From NCBI GenBank assembly GCA_033220425.1, contig CM065648.1, forward strand, positions 620,001 to 684,000: 64,000 bases of DNA, read 5' to 3'. Below, one piece after another: positions 33,934 through 45,712 of the stretch. Position 1 is the stretch's first letter; every line of letters begins with the position of its first letter. The position numbers and the translations under genes are program-made. The notes under the pieces are model-generated. The model saw only the letters and a program-made list of their open reading frames with translations, did not search any database and was not told where the DNA came from. The stretch comes from Lepraria neglecta. Taxonomy: Eukaryota > Ascomycota > Lecanoromycetes > Lecanorales > Stereocaulaceae.

Positions 33934-34296
33934 TTATCCATGACATTTCCTTTCTCCTTCCAGGATAACTCCAACTCCCAACGCGTCCAAAGCCTTCAAA
34001 ACCCTAGCATTCCCACAAAATGGATAATTCTCAGCAAATAAATACTCCGCCAACCTGTCTGTCTTGCAAGTAATTCCTTTAGGTAAAACGGAATCACAGC
34101 CTGATTCCAACTTATCCCAGCTAACACCATGAACGCTATCGATCTCAACATCCATGCCCTTTCGTGTATCAGTGACGAATATGGGCATTACATCGGTCTT
34201 TTCTTTCTGGAATTTGGCGGCGGGACAGGGCTCGAAGTTCTTCAGGACGATTCGACAGCTACAATGTGTATATAATTGTATGGATATCTTGCACAT
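33934..34296 (-). CDS. MC-CxC-CPxC family member 7
   Basis: This is an intact 120-codon frame with an ATG start. MCKISIQLYTHCSCRIVLKN gives Met-Cys and CSC at residues 12-14. PCPAAKF follows, then the central KGMDVEIDSVHGVSWDKLES region and VLPKGITC near residue 80. The C-terminal motif reads NYPFCGNARVLKALDALGVG, so the first Cys of CPxC is Tyr here. Members 8 and 9 share the centre (EIDGVDYVS) and the VPKG-x-x-C word. The missing Cys weakens a simple four-Cys zinc model. No signal peptide or membrane segment. Function unknown. Confidence 0.65.
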   Translation of the reverse strand: MCKISIQLYTHCSCRIVLKNFEPCPAAKFQKEKTDVMPIFVTDTRKGMDVEIDSVHGVSWDKLESGCDSVLPKGITCKTDRLAEYLFAENYPFCGNARVLKALDALGVGVILEGERKCHG

Positions 34297-34698
34297 TGTG
34301 AACGAACTTGAGGCAGTTGCCGGTTGAGAGGTGTCTAAGATTCAACACGGCGTCAAAATAGGAGGAGTCTGGCCGGATACTTGAACAATGCGGATAGGAA
34401 GCTTCTTTTATCAAACCCATCGGATTGCAGTGCTGAGACTGCTGCTACGCAAATGCTAAGGTAGAGATCCCAGGCGAGAATGAGGCGAGAACAACCGAGA
34501 ATGTTTGCTTGAATGCTTCTTTCGAGCCACGAGTTGGAATCCATTAATATCATCCGGCAAGCCGCTAGAAAAAGTAGGAATCTCTTGGACTCAGTGACTT
34601 GGCTTGCTTCATAAACATAGCTTTCTGATTGACTTGAACTAGTTCAAGGATCACTGCTGAAGCGGAAATATCCTTGTGCTTCGACGGCAATCATCCCG

Positions 34699-35133
34699 CT
34701 AAGTACACCAACGACTCCAGCAATGCTCCAGATTCTTCTTCGCATCATAAGTCTCCATATCCCTAGTTCCTCTGCCGCCATATGAAGACACCACATTCCG
34801 TTCAACATTCATTTCCCTCAAAGTCTTTAACACTTTGGCATTTTCACAGAGTGGACAAGCTGTATGCTGCGGCTCATGTCGTACTTCGAGATTCCTGCAC
34901 GTAAAGCCCTTCGGAACGTACGGATAGCTTAAGTCAACTTTGTCTGAGCTGACGTAGTCGACGCCGTCGATTTCTTTGCCGAGGTTTTTGCTGGTGAAGG
35001 TGAGGAACTTGGCTGTGAAGACTTTGTTCTCGTTGTTGACGTGAGTGTCGAGGAAGTCGACGCAGGGGTCGCCTTCGTTGCGGGTATATATGCAGTCGCA
35101 GTGCTCGTATCCATGGATGTAGATACAACACAT
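34699..35133 (-). CDS. MC-CxC-CPxC family member 8 (best preserved)
   Basis: This is an intact 144-codon frame with an ATG start. It holds all family marks: MCCIYIHGYEHCDCIYTR (Met-Cys, then CDC at 12-14), GDPCVDF, KNLGKEIDGVDYVSSDKVD, YPYVPKGFTCRN and HTACPLCENAKVLKTLREMN. I use it as the reference for the cluster. Eight cysteines occur, four of them in the two motifs. It has no signal peptide. The nearest relatives are members 7 and 9 on either side, which suggests tandem duplication. The tail after CPLC is short and ends WSRWCT. Intracellular metal binding is plausible but is inference. Confidence 0.7.
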   Translation of the reverse strand: MCCIYIHGYEHCDCIYTRNEGDPCVDFLDTHVNNENKVFTAKFLTFTSKNLGKEIDGVDYVSSDKVDLSYPYVPKGFTCRNLEVRHEPQHTACPLCENAKVLKTLREMNVERNVVSSYGGRGTRDMETYDAKKNLEHCWSRWCT

Positions 35134-35434
35134 CGTAGCAAATGTTCGAGGGTTTCTGGAGAATTGGTTAGATCCCAGATGTTGAACGAAGGCTGCAAAG
35201 AATATACGGAGTAAGTTGCCAGTGTAGGAGTATAGAGAATTTAGTTTACATGATGATACATCCTAGTGCTACAACACAGATAAGACGCCTCTTGACTAGT
35301 ATAGTACAACAACTCAAGCTAGACACGCAAGATCAATGGATATGTTTTGTCATTCGACACGCATTCTGAATCACAACCAAAGAGTCACTAGATCATTATC
35401 AATCACATGTTCTACTGCCGGCATAAGCAGCTAT

Positions 35435-36062
35435 CTAGTCGACAACTTGAGAGATAGTAACATGAGCCGTAGAACGGTCATCGACTCTATCTTTGTCCCT
35501 TCCCACTGCAGCATTCAAAGGTGAAGAAGCCGGTGATGCTGCGGAAGCGATCGATTCAGCATTCCCAACATCTCCGTTCTTCCCCTTTGAGGTGGGCCCT
35601 CCCTGTTCAGTCAACAGCGAATCCGAAGTCTCATCATCTCCCGTTCCACATGTGCCAGCTTCTCTCCGTTCAGCCCGCCGCTGTTCCGCCTCTTCCCGTT
35701 CCTCCGCTTCCTGTAGAGCCAACAAATTTGCATCCAACTTCTCCACCAACATCGCATCCAACCTTTCCTTGCGCAGCGAATCACCGCAAAACGGACAACT
35801 TGCAATCGACTTGACCCACATCTCCCTAACTTTTTCACATGGAAGGCCCTTTGGGACGTGAGTATGATCCACGTCGCGGCTTACAAAGTCGGTGCCATCG
35901 AGTGGGAAGCCTAGATCCTGCCGCAGGGTAGTGATGAGTTTAGGGTTGTAGTGCGTGTAGAATGCCTCGGGATGATAATTTAGGAGATCAGAACAGAAAA
36001 CATTTGAGGTCAACGTAGATGCAGTTGCAGTTCTCGTAGCCGTTGAGGAAGACTCAACACAT
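35435..36062 (-). pseudogene. MC-CxC-CPxC family member 9, nonsense and frameshift at the N-terminus
   Basis: The ATG at 36062 reads ATG TGT TGA GTC TTC, a stop at codon 3 where member 8 has TGT. It then reads LNGYENCNCIYVDLKC, which keeps the family CxC. Within 30 bases the frame changes, and an open frame of about 190 codons follows to 35435. It contains LRQDLGFPLDGTDFVSRDVD, THVPKGLPCEKV, SIASCPFCGDSLRKERLDAM and a long Glu/Arg-rich coiled tail. The body is well preserved and so recently coding. An unseen upstream exon could bypass both lesions, but I found no good splice sites. Confidence 0.55.
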
Positions 36063-36495
36063 TTTGGCCGGATGTTGGAAGGCTTGCTGATGATATCGAC
36101 GGAAAAAGGGGACGGTGTGAGGACGTCGGCACAAGCTCAGAGGGATCCTTATATCCTCATTCTCGGAACGCCTTGTGAACATTTTGACAACGTAAGCAAA
36201 CGCGAGAATACTGCCAAATGTTTGACTCGGCGCTCTTCCGAACCATGAAAACAACATCATTACAATCGTCTAATTATCAATCCTCTTCGAACGATGCCGC
36301 ACTAATTCCCCTCTGACAACAATCCAACGCCATCTCTTCCCATGGAAACACTCCGGCGCCTGGTATACCGCTAACAAGATGCGAAAAACTTCCCATCTTC
36401 GAATTCCGCCTTTTCTCCAGGGAGTACCGTATTGCCGTACAAACTTGACAAGATGCCTGGTCTTAAACCGAAAGAGACCGCCAAATCGAAACATT
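36063..36495. other. Intergenic, boundary of the Cys-family cluster
   Basis: No gene is supported here. It separates the accessory cluster from the conserved gene block and should hold the promoter of member 9 and the 3' region of the E2 gene. Confidence 0.4.
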
Positions 36496-37396
36496 TCAAA
36501 GGAGAATCTTCCTCATGACCATGAACGCCAAAGCTGCCACAAGCGCCGCGATAACTTTATCAATCCAAGCAGGTACTCCGCCCGATTGGGCTTGATGTAT
36601 CGGGGGAGCCATTCGCATTTGTGGTTGTGCTGTAGGGGGGACGGAGATCATATGTGTTGGTTGGAGAGCTGTCGATGACGAGGACGCTGGCGGTACTGTT
36701 GCAGCTGTTGAAGTCCCAGCTGTGGAGGCCGTGACGGGCGTCGTCTCGACTGGAACAGATGTAGACGTAGATTGAGATTGTTTCTCGTTCTCCTTTGCAG
36801 CCTCTCCACCTTCAGCTTTGGCCATCTCATCCCTAAAACCAAACTTCAGCTCCTCAGGCACTTCCTGCTTCCCCTCTCTCTCCTTCGCCTCTCCGCCCTC
36901 CTCTTTAAGTATATCCTCATTCGTTCTGCCTCCACATCCCACACACCGCCAGGTCTTAGACTCCCCCAGCCAACCTCTCCCTCTCCACCTTCCCCATCTC
37001 CATCCCCCCAACCTGCCCCCTAGCATCCCCCTCCATAAACGCCCTCAACGCCCAAAGCGCAGTCCTAATCCCCCAAGCCGGCTGCCACGTCTCCTCATGA
37101 TGCCCACTTATTGACAAACAGATCTCCCTATTAACCTCAAAGCGTCCACTGGGCGTCAAAAACCGGAACGAAGGCGGGCGCAAGGGGTAGGTAGGCGGGA
37201 GAATAATGCGGCCGTGGTAAGCGCCTGTGCAGTAGGGGGTTGAGGGGGGGCCGCGGAGGGTGAAGTGCCATTCGAAGAGGTTGGAGTCGAGGGGGGCGGC
37301 GTGCAGGGTGGGATCGGGGTTGGAGGAGAGCTCGGAGGCTTCCTTTAGGATGCGTTTTATTGTTGGGGATTTGGTGTTGAATGTGGGGAGGGCCAT
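36496..37396 (-). CDS. Tail-anchored ubiquitin-conjugating enzyme E2 (UBE2J/Ubc6 type)
   Basis: The first frame, from ATG 37396, reads SPTIKRILKEASELSSNP and FEWHFTLRGPPSTPYCTGAY. It then has the E2 core TPSGRFEVNREICLSISGHH with the catalytic Cys in ICLSIS and ETWQPAWGIRTALWALRAFM after it. This is the pattern of UBE2J/Ubc6 enzymes, which act at the ER in ERAD. The frame ends at a TAA in AGGV. One base of shift at the GGGGG run near 36964-36968 joins it to ESKTWRCVGCGGRTNED. A Ser/Thr/Pro-rich linker follows, then the C-terminal membrane anchor WIDKVIAALVAALAFMVMRK. No intron fits. I treat the shift as a homopolymer error or a recent mutation. The product would be about 300 residues. Confidence 0.8.
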
Positions 37397-37964
37397 GATC
37401 TTTGGGTCGTCGAGGAGAGATTCTGATGACAGTGTGGATGGAATAATTGGGGATTGAAGAATTGAGTGACAAGGGATGATGTATTAGAGTATATGTACTA
37501 AGATGGATGGATTATCAGCGATTGAAGTCTTGATAGGTTGGCATCCATCCAACTGCCAAGGCTAAGTGGATATGGTTAGCGTGACATATCTAATGCTATT
37601 GTGAACCCGTCCAAGTGTCATCATTTACATCTTTCTCACCGAGCTGTGTCAAGGTCAAAGAGCCCTTGATGTGTCCTGTTTTTATCTGGCTCAGCTAAAC
37701 ATTTGTCATTCGAGGTCGGTAAATGATCAAGAAAGAGTTGGTTATGAGGCACTCGTTCCTATCTAAACTATATATCATCTCGGCATGTCCGCATGTCCGC
37801 ATGCAATATCTATTGCCAGCTCTAATCTAAAGGGGTATCAAACAAATAAGTGATGGCCTCCAAACTCTGCCTGTTCAGCACGGGAAAGAGCCGTCGTGCA
37901 GAGCCACGCATGATATCCCATCAGTCATCCTCATCCAAGATTCATAACTTCCACAGCCCTCCCA
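37397..37964. other. Intergenic
   Basis: No gene is supported. It contains the E2 promoter and the 3' region of the Tfc3 gene. Confidence 0.5.
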
Positions 37965-40900
37965 TCATTTCCCCTTGCCTTTGTCTTTACTTGCAATTCC
38001 ATTTGAACCACTTCGCACCTCCCCAAGGCTCCCCAGTGCCAACCACCACCACTCATCAACAACGCAACCTCTTCCCACCTTCCTTGCAGCTTTTGCACTG
38101 ACCAGCCACTCCAACACTTGCTCTATCTCCCAAATATCCATAGCAGGTGGGACAACCTTCTCAAGTTCCTTCGCCCCTATCCCAGGACGTATTGCCAATA
38201 AGGCCAATATAGCTGCAAGAGCCATTTCCCACATCACCGGCACAAGCTGGCCATGAATATCGTACCATAGCGGAATCTTCGCATTAGGATTATGCAGATG
38301 ATGTGACGGTGGTGGAGGGAAAGGTGAAAGAGGAACGCCCTCGATATAAGCTGGTAACGGCCGTAGCTCAATATCGAAGTTGAGAAGTTTCTTGTCCATT
38401 TGACGAGTCTCGTAACTACCATCCGTCAAGCCCCATTTCTTCGCTGGAACGCTCATTGGCGTTAAGGTGATTCGCTTCTCTGCCACCATGTTGATGATGG
38501 CGAGAACATCGCCATCGTCCGCTGTAAGGGAGTATGGGGCAGACCCTCTCTCTTTGAAATCAAGATCAAGTTGCTTCTTGTAAGCCAAGGCTCGCTGAAA
38601 GTGTGCAGGTAGCAAGTTCTTCTTCAGACGGCTGATTAAAGTTTCGCTGACGTCGTAGTTGCGACCAGGGATGAGGCGGCCTTTGTTTTCTTGCATGAGA
38701 ACGCGGTCGATGAGGAGTTCTTTCAGCGCATCCTCAATAATTCGATCAGAGAACGTGGAGAGTTTGTCGCGAGCAATTTTTCCGTTATAAGTTTCTTCTG
38801 GGGTGATGACGTTGGCCCGCACCCAAGTCTTTGCAGTAGCTATCTGTTCCTTACTCTCTAGCGACGCTAACTTCGGTTTGAGGTCCGTAGGATATACGTA
38901 AGCGCTGTGGTTCACGATGCTTGTCCTCTTCGCTGTGTTCGAAGCGCCATCTATCTCGTAAAACCCGCTTGTGTCGTCCTCTGGCGTCTCATCAAACGTG
39001 TATACGTCATCAAATTCAAGACGGTCTGCCGGTAATTCTGGCTGCGACTGCAAGTCTGTACCGAAAGTGCCCATAGTCCAATCGACTAGCGATTTCCAGT
39101 CATAGCCAGTAAGATTTTCAAAATCCAAAGAGGGAACCTTTCCTTCCTCGTACGCTTTTGGAAACATAGCTTGGAAATCCTTTTCCATTTTCGGAATTAT
39201 GAGCCTGTTCTTCTCACGTATGTGGCCCCACCTACTATGGAGGAACATCTGCTCATGTGTGCCCTCGAATGCTTTCGCTATCAGGACCCAATCAATGTGC
39301 TGTTCAAGTCCTCCTGTCAGCGTGCGAATAGCCACGACAGCAGTGAGCAGCCGCTTCTCGCCCTCTTCGCCCATCGAATTTGCACCTCGTGGCCCGCGCA
39401 CCCTACGAAACTTAGTCGGTCTGCTGTCCGGATCCAAATGTACTGGACTTGAAGTCTCATCTTGATTGCTGTTCACGGCCAACGAAGTCAAACGGCGGCG
39501 CTTGAGAGGCGTTTTGAGTTGAATCCTTTTGAGAGCTTCAGCTGCTGCGGGAGAGATGTCTTTACTCCCTATATTAAGTACGCTGTGCCCAATCCTTGAT
39601 CTAACGTATTTACGTTTTTTGGCAGGATGACTAGATTCAGCAGATTCGGCGTAGTCGTTCGCCACAGCTCCTATTGTCTCAGCGGTCGTGTGGGGGTGTG
39701 GGAATACGTGATTGATGATGGGCCAGTCCGTGAACATTGTATCTTGCAGGTCCTCAATATTGAGCTCCAGCTCTAGTAGTCCGTTTATGTCATCTTCGAA
39801 CCGCCCGGTAGGTCTTGGTAAGAGTGCCTGAGGTGAGGAGATGCTAGCTATTCTCTTGCGCTTCCGCGTATAAGGCGTGACGGGCCGGAGCGTATGTGTA
39901 TGTGGACGCACTGCAGTACCACGCCCACCAAGATGTTTCAAAGGAGGCCTGAGACCTGAGAAAGAGACTGAGAACGTACCGGTGGACCTGTTGAAGTAGT
40001 GGACTGGATCCATGAAGCCGACCAACAAACGCCTCCTGAGATCGGGTTGCACGTTTTGCGTTTGAGAGAGACCCGGCTGCCCTACCAATTCAGGGTGAGG
40101 CATATCTGGCGATGGAAGTACTATCCTTGACCCGCTACTTGCATTTGCTTCTGTTGGAATGTGCCGCGTCTGTTTCGGACCATACTGACCTTGGCGGGTA
40201 TCTTTCGGCTTTGATCGTGACCCAACAGTCGCTGGAGAGCGCGGGCGCATGGGTGGATACCGAGACTCGAAGGGGTTGGACTGGAAATCTGAAAAGAGCA
40301 GGGATGGTCTTGCAGTTTTCGCCTGTGCTTGATTACGCTCTATTCGGGCCGCGTTTTCCTTGATCTCCCACATCCGCTGACTGGGTTGTTCGCCGGACTT
40401 GGTGGATGATGGCATATTTTTTGACAGGTCAATTTTCCTTCCGTATCGAGCATATTGAATACGTGTGTCTTCGCTAATAGTTGGTTTAACGAGCGTTGGT
40501 CTATGATCTTCGAAATTGACCTCCGAGAACGCATATTCGGACGACAGCCAAGTCAGGGAATCTGCACCGTCCGCTACGACATTTGACGTTTGTGGCAGCG
40601 GTAATGGGGGCGGTATAGTCTCGTCTGGGGTCTTCTCGATGCTGGACCGTTGCTGGACGATTTCCACTGACCCTCTAGGCCTGCCGACGGGCTTTGGAGG
40701 AGGATCCGGCGGAATAAAGAGCATTCTTGGTCTTGGGCCAGAGTCACCATCGCCCTGAGTACCCCTGGTCGTCACTAGCATATCAGGATGCTCCATCTCG
40801 CCTCGCTCCTGCGCCCTCAATGCTTCCAATCTGGCTTCCACGACTTGATTTTTGCCCTTCGTCATACTCCTACCCCAATTGAGTCGCTTCAAATCAGCAG

Positions 40901-43900
40901 CAGAAAGTTCAGATACATTCCTTAATCCGCCGTCAGGGTTTTTGCTTGGGTCATCGTTCTCCGGCAACGATGTATCATGTTGCGCGTTAGTGCTCCGTAG
41001 ATCCTCTGTTGGCACTAAAGCTTCAGGCACGTAGTACCGAGGATGGTATGCTATCATGTGCGTTTGAGTCTCTTTCACCCTGGAATCCGCGGGGTCAACG
41101 TTTGCCAACGTAAACATTGTCTTGGTCGCAACAATTCCGTGCTTGTTCTGGTACGTAAAAGTTATTCGCCGAAGCTTTCCCTCCGCACACAGTTGGTTTA
41201 CGGTATTCTGCACGGTTCTTTTCTCAGGAGTACCCTCGAGCCCTCGTTTGCTCCATTCAGCAGCGAAGGGCATAACCATTTCACCATGGCCCGAGAAAAT
41301 GCCATCGCATTTCTCTACAAGATCCATTACAATGTTCTTGCGTAGCATTGCCACTGATCCGCCTAGACGACTCATCTTGTTGAAGTTCTTCTTAATAGGG
41401 AGCTTCGCCTTCCCCACATCAACACTAGGACGTTTCGGTGTCGATATTAGAGTATTTATGCGATTGTCTGCTGACTGTTCGATTGAGATACGATTATCTA
41501 CAGGCGTGGTGCTAGGGGAATGTATAACGATTGATCTGTCAGTCGTTGGGGTATCACTGCGATTGTTGGCGGATTGTTTGTCTATGGTAGGAGCCTCCGG
41601 TGTCATTGAAGAAAAGGGCTCTATGGGCTTTGGTCTCTCTGGCGTATGGTGGGTCATTTCGGGCTCCACTGTCGTATCATCATTAGCCGGCCAAACTTCT
41701 GCAGAAGTCTTCTCAGCCTCCGGACGGGTGCTAATTTTCAAAGTGACTATCAAGGACCTCGTCCTTGGCCTTGGATCGTCACTGTACGAATTCTTAGAGA
41801 AGGAAGCAGGCGGAGGTGGATGTGACCCTCGAGTAGGCTGCGGAGAAGCCCCGCGCTTTCTCTTCGCACCAGTGGTGTCAACATAGGGGGAGACGTAGCT
41901 TAGGGCAGGCCTGGGATTCAATTGAGCGACGAGAGGTGACTGTCGAAGGGTGGAAATTGGCGGGCTGTGCAAATTCTCTGGTATAGGTACTGGACCAGTG
42001 CGTAGAGGAGTCTTAGGCTCGGTATGCGGAGGCGCCAAATCCTGGCAAAGGCTGGTGAGAGACAGGCCTGGCTCCGGTGTCTTAGGTTCTGTAACTGGGG
42101 GCAACGACTCCTGGTCTCGGCTGTCGAGTGAAGGCACTGGCCCAGGAGCTTGAGGACTGGTTACAAACCACTCAAATTCCTGCAGACGAGCGAGCTTAAA
42201 GATTGCGACCTTGAATTCTCGGGGCCGAAGGTCTGGCGGCTCACATTGTCTTTTCCTGCGTGGCTTCGTAGGGCCGAAAAAGACTCCGTCATAGGGCCGA
42301 TAAATGGTCTCCAATTGATTTTGGTAGTATTTTGACATGAACTTGATCCAGCCGGGATACGCTCCTTCACCAAGGATTCTAGAACTGACAGAGGTAAGAT
42401 CAATTGTTGCCTCTCTTGTGGGAGCAGTCAGCGGTGTATGCGTTACCGCCGAAGAAGTCACTGGTGTCGTAGATTCTTCGCCGTGCGCTGCGGGTTCCTT
42501 TAGGAACTCTTTTCGCTTCGAGCTTTGATACGGCAGGAGGAAGGAGCCGGAGTGTGCCGCTATCGATGGAAGGTGTTTGTATCGGGGAACAGCCTGCTTG
42601 TGTGTCTTTGGAGACAGAGAAACAGCCTGCTCGTTCGTCTTCAAAGATAGAGCAGCCTGTTTATTTGGGTTCCTGGGCCTACCTTTGGGTTTCTTGATCT
42701 GCGGCACTTCTGTCTTCGAGACGAGATTTGAGACACGAGGCCAAGAGTGGGCCGCCACAGATGGCAGGTAGTGCATAACAGGTCTGGTTTCCGGAACAAT
42801 CTTCTGGGCCACTACAGCTGGTCGGCGCTGCTCTTGATGTCTTGTCCTCGTTGACAGGATCTCCACATCTTTGCTTGGCCTTTCGCGCTCGAACTCTACA
42901 GTTGGATACCTGAAAGGAATGGGGACCCAGACAGTATGTGCAGCCATAGAAGGCCAATATACCCTCTTCCGGCGACGGCCAATTCCTCCCCTTGGCAAAA
43001 AATAGCTGGAAGGCAGCATAGACTCAATGCCACCATTGGCACTGTCAATGGGTTCTGGCGTTGGGCCACCAGCAAATTGATGGAGTATCTGTGCTCTTGG
43101 GAAGCTAGGTAACGGCTCTCTACCGTCTCGCTTTCGTAGAATATCCGCCGCATTCAGAACATCTTGAGTGACGTAGACAGGGTCCTCTCCATCTCGGACA
43201 CGTTCAGTAATCTCGTACTCAATTTTGCTCCTCTCGTACTTCTCAGCCATTTCCTGGGAGTCGCGAAGTTTCTTGATCTCGGAAGGGGTCATTGTCTCAA
43301 GATTGTCCGGTATCCCAGTCTTGGGATATTTCCGAGGTCGACCTATACGCTTACCAGGCTTGCGCACAACATTCTGCTTTGATTGGTTCTCAAAAGCTCC
43401 TGCTCTCGTCGGGTCGACTTGTGTCGTCAAGAACACAAGCTTCTTGGGAGGTGCGATCTCTTCTGGCCTGTACCGGGCAGGCGAAGGGGCTGTCTTCTCG
43501 GGGGTGTTGATGGCCCGTTGCTTCGTAGATACATGCTGTGTAGGCGAAGAAGTTGTCTTCATGGGAGTCTCTATAGCACGTGGCTTCGGAGCCCCATGTC
43601 GGGCGGGCGAGCCAGCCAGCTTTCTTGGGCGAGGCTCATCACTATGGCCCGTCCCAGATGCTTTGTACTTGATGACTAAAGGGAGATTAGCGTCATTGAG
43701 CGGGGCCACTCTAGATTCATGAGCATACCAGAAGTACCGTCGACTCGCTTCTGGAGGAATGTATCATTCATGTTGAGACGGAAAGTGCCCACATTGAGTG
43801 CGGAAACGCATTCTCCCAGGGTAGCATCGTTATAGCGTCCTTGAAACTGATTTTCATCGAGCTTTGGGAAGCCGTATTCATCAACGTCTGGCGCCTCACT

Positions 43901-45712
43901 CAACGAAGCAGCAACATTACTCCCCTGTCTGACGGTATCTGGCACAGTTTTCACGGCTTCCCAAAACCCTGTACCCGCTTCTACAAGCTTCTTGAAATTC
44001 TCGTACGTATAATAGACGTAGATTTGACTCTTCCCTCTGAGAAGGGTGTCTCGGACGATAGACAGATGACGAAGGTGCAAGGGCTGGGACAATTGCCAAC
44101 ACTCCACTAGTCTCGAAATATAGTCTTCTGTGACTCTTCTAACACCTCCACCAAAAAGACGACCTCGAATTTCCTGTTCGAAAAGTGAGCATACATGCTG
44201 GCGGATTTTTCGCAGAAAGAGCGGGTAAACTCACGTTCATACTACTTCCTTGAGTGCCGGACTGATCCACTAGGTCGAAGATTTGATTGTTCACTGACCG
44301 GTCTGCTGTCCACTGAGGAACCAGTTGAGTCTCTGATTGGGATGGAAGCTCATTCGGATTGGTCGTTGCAGCTGGTAAAGAATTTCCACCACCGCTAGTA
44401 GCGACTTTCTTCTTTTTCCTCTCTTTCTTAGTCAACGGAGTCCCTGCTTGCTCTGCCTGGCTTGCAGTGGACTTAGCATATCGCGTCAGCGTGCAACGAC
44501 TCGTGTGTATCATTCGTTGCCCTGTGCCGTCGTCAGTCATTAACCGCTCCTTGACGATGTATCCAGCGTCATGTAGGCGGTCGGTTCGAGCAGGGAGTGA
44601 TCTTTTGTCCTGGCCGCTGATTCTAGTCAAGTCGTGTTGCAAGATTCCTCTGGGTCCGCATGTTGCAATGATGGAAAGTGCGATGAAGTCTAGGGCTTTG
44701 ACCTTGCTCAAGTCAGGGCCATGGCCTGTCAGTGCGTACCACATGCGATTTTCGCTAGTGTAAAGCCGGATACCAGGTTGAAAGGTAGAATTTGGCAAGA
44801 CTGTGGCGGGCTTCGCAGGTGTGACCGGTACCTCAGCAGCCATGCCGGCTTGCGAGACTTCACAACCTTGTCTATTTCCTGGATTGTTCTCAGGTTCGTG
44901 AGACGCTGGAAGAGTCCTTAGAGCTTCTACTACTCTGGGAGCTATGCCAGGCTGTACGGGTTGCACCGCGCTATTTCCGATTGCTGAGTTGGTAGCCACT
45001 TCAGTCTGGGCATTGCGATGGTCTTGGCTGTCTGCTCCATCCTTCGAGGCTGGAGAAGCTGCACTTGGTGAGCCTTGGTCGTGTTGCTGAGTAACTGAGT
45101 TGGATTGGTCGAGCTGTTCGATGGCCGCATTGCGTGCCTCTACTTCAGACAAGGTTAAATGCTTGTGTCCAGTATGATCTCCCACTCGTATCTCAGGGTT
45201 TTTGGTAAGCCATTTCCATATGTACGCTAGGAAAGCTCTGTCAATGTTAGGAGAGGCTTTCTGGCCAGGAGCTTCATTCTCCCCATTTGCGTCCCGAGCT
45301 CCTTCAGACAGTGTTACGTAGTAGCCTTTGACATAGCTTATAAAATCGGATGGTAAGGCTCCTGTGACTCAGATTAGCGGTTGTAACAGCCTAGATGATG
45401 TAAGAAGTCTGGCAATGGTGAAGCTAGATAAATATTTTTGTAGACTGGGATCAGAACGAGGCATCACATTACGGTGAAGTGGCTCCAAACGACGAGGCTC
45501 TGATTTGGGAAGTGAAGCAATGGAGGCAGCGACTTCCTGACTCGGAACTCAAACCTTCGCAGCTAAAGAGCATGCAACCCAGGTCTACAGCCTCGAAAGA
45601 AAACCAAAAAAAACCGTGAGACTCGAACATAGAAGATAGACGTACCATGCCCCCCACAAAGCGCAATCTGATCCAATACATGGCGGATCAGGCCATCCAA
45701 ACTTTTAGCCAT
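37965..45712 (-). CDS. TFC3: TFIIIC large subunit, B-block binding factor Tfc3
   Basis: The product (about 2,400 residues) is the RNA polymerase III factor that binds box B of tRNA genes. The start ATG at 45712 reads MAKSLDGLIRHVLDQIALCG. Exon 1 ends at 45646 with a GTACGT donor. A small second exon ends near 45473, and exon 3 (44235-45361) has FLAYIWKWLTKNPEIRVG. The B-block domain follows: RMWYALTGHGPDLSKVKALD and GPRGILQHDLTRISGQDKRS. A clear intron lies at 44174-44234 (GTGAGT to GAACAG), followed by EIRGRLFGGGVRRVTEDY and SQIYVYYTYENFKKLVEAG. The long last exon has an AT-hook-like GRPRKYPKTG, MLRKNIVMDLVEKCDGIFSG, and the conserved C-terminal region with RLLTAVVAIRTLTGGLEQHI and HSRWGHIREKNR. 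Near 43740-43775 the frame changes from LQKRVDG to EASRRYFWYAHES without a clear intron. The first splice acceptor is tentative. Confidence 0.85.

Noticed and set aside
31360-36062. Selenocysteine recoding of the TGA codons
   Set aside because: Ascomycetes lack the known Sec machinery and I see no SECIS-like structure. Ordinary decay or missed splicing is more likely.
37137-37472. 111-codon ORF overlapping the E2 gene
   Set aside because: Same strand, different frame, Pro/Arg-rich shadow of the E2 coding sequence.
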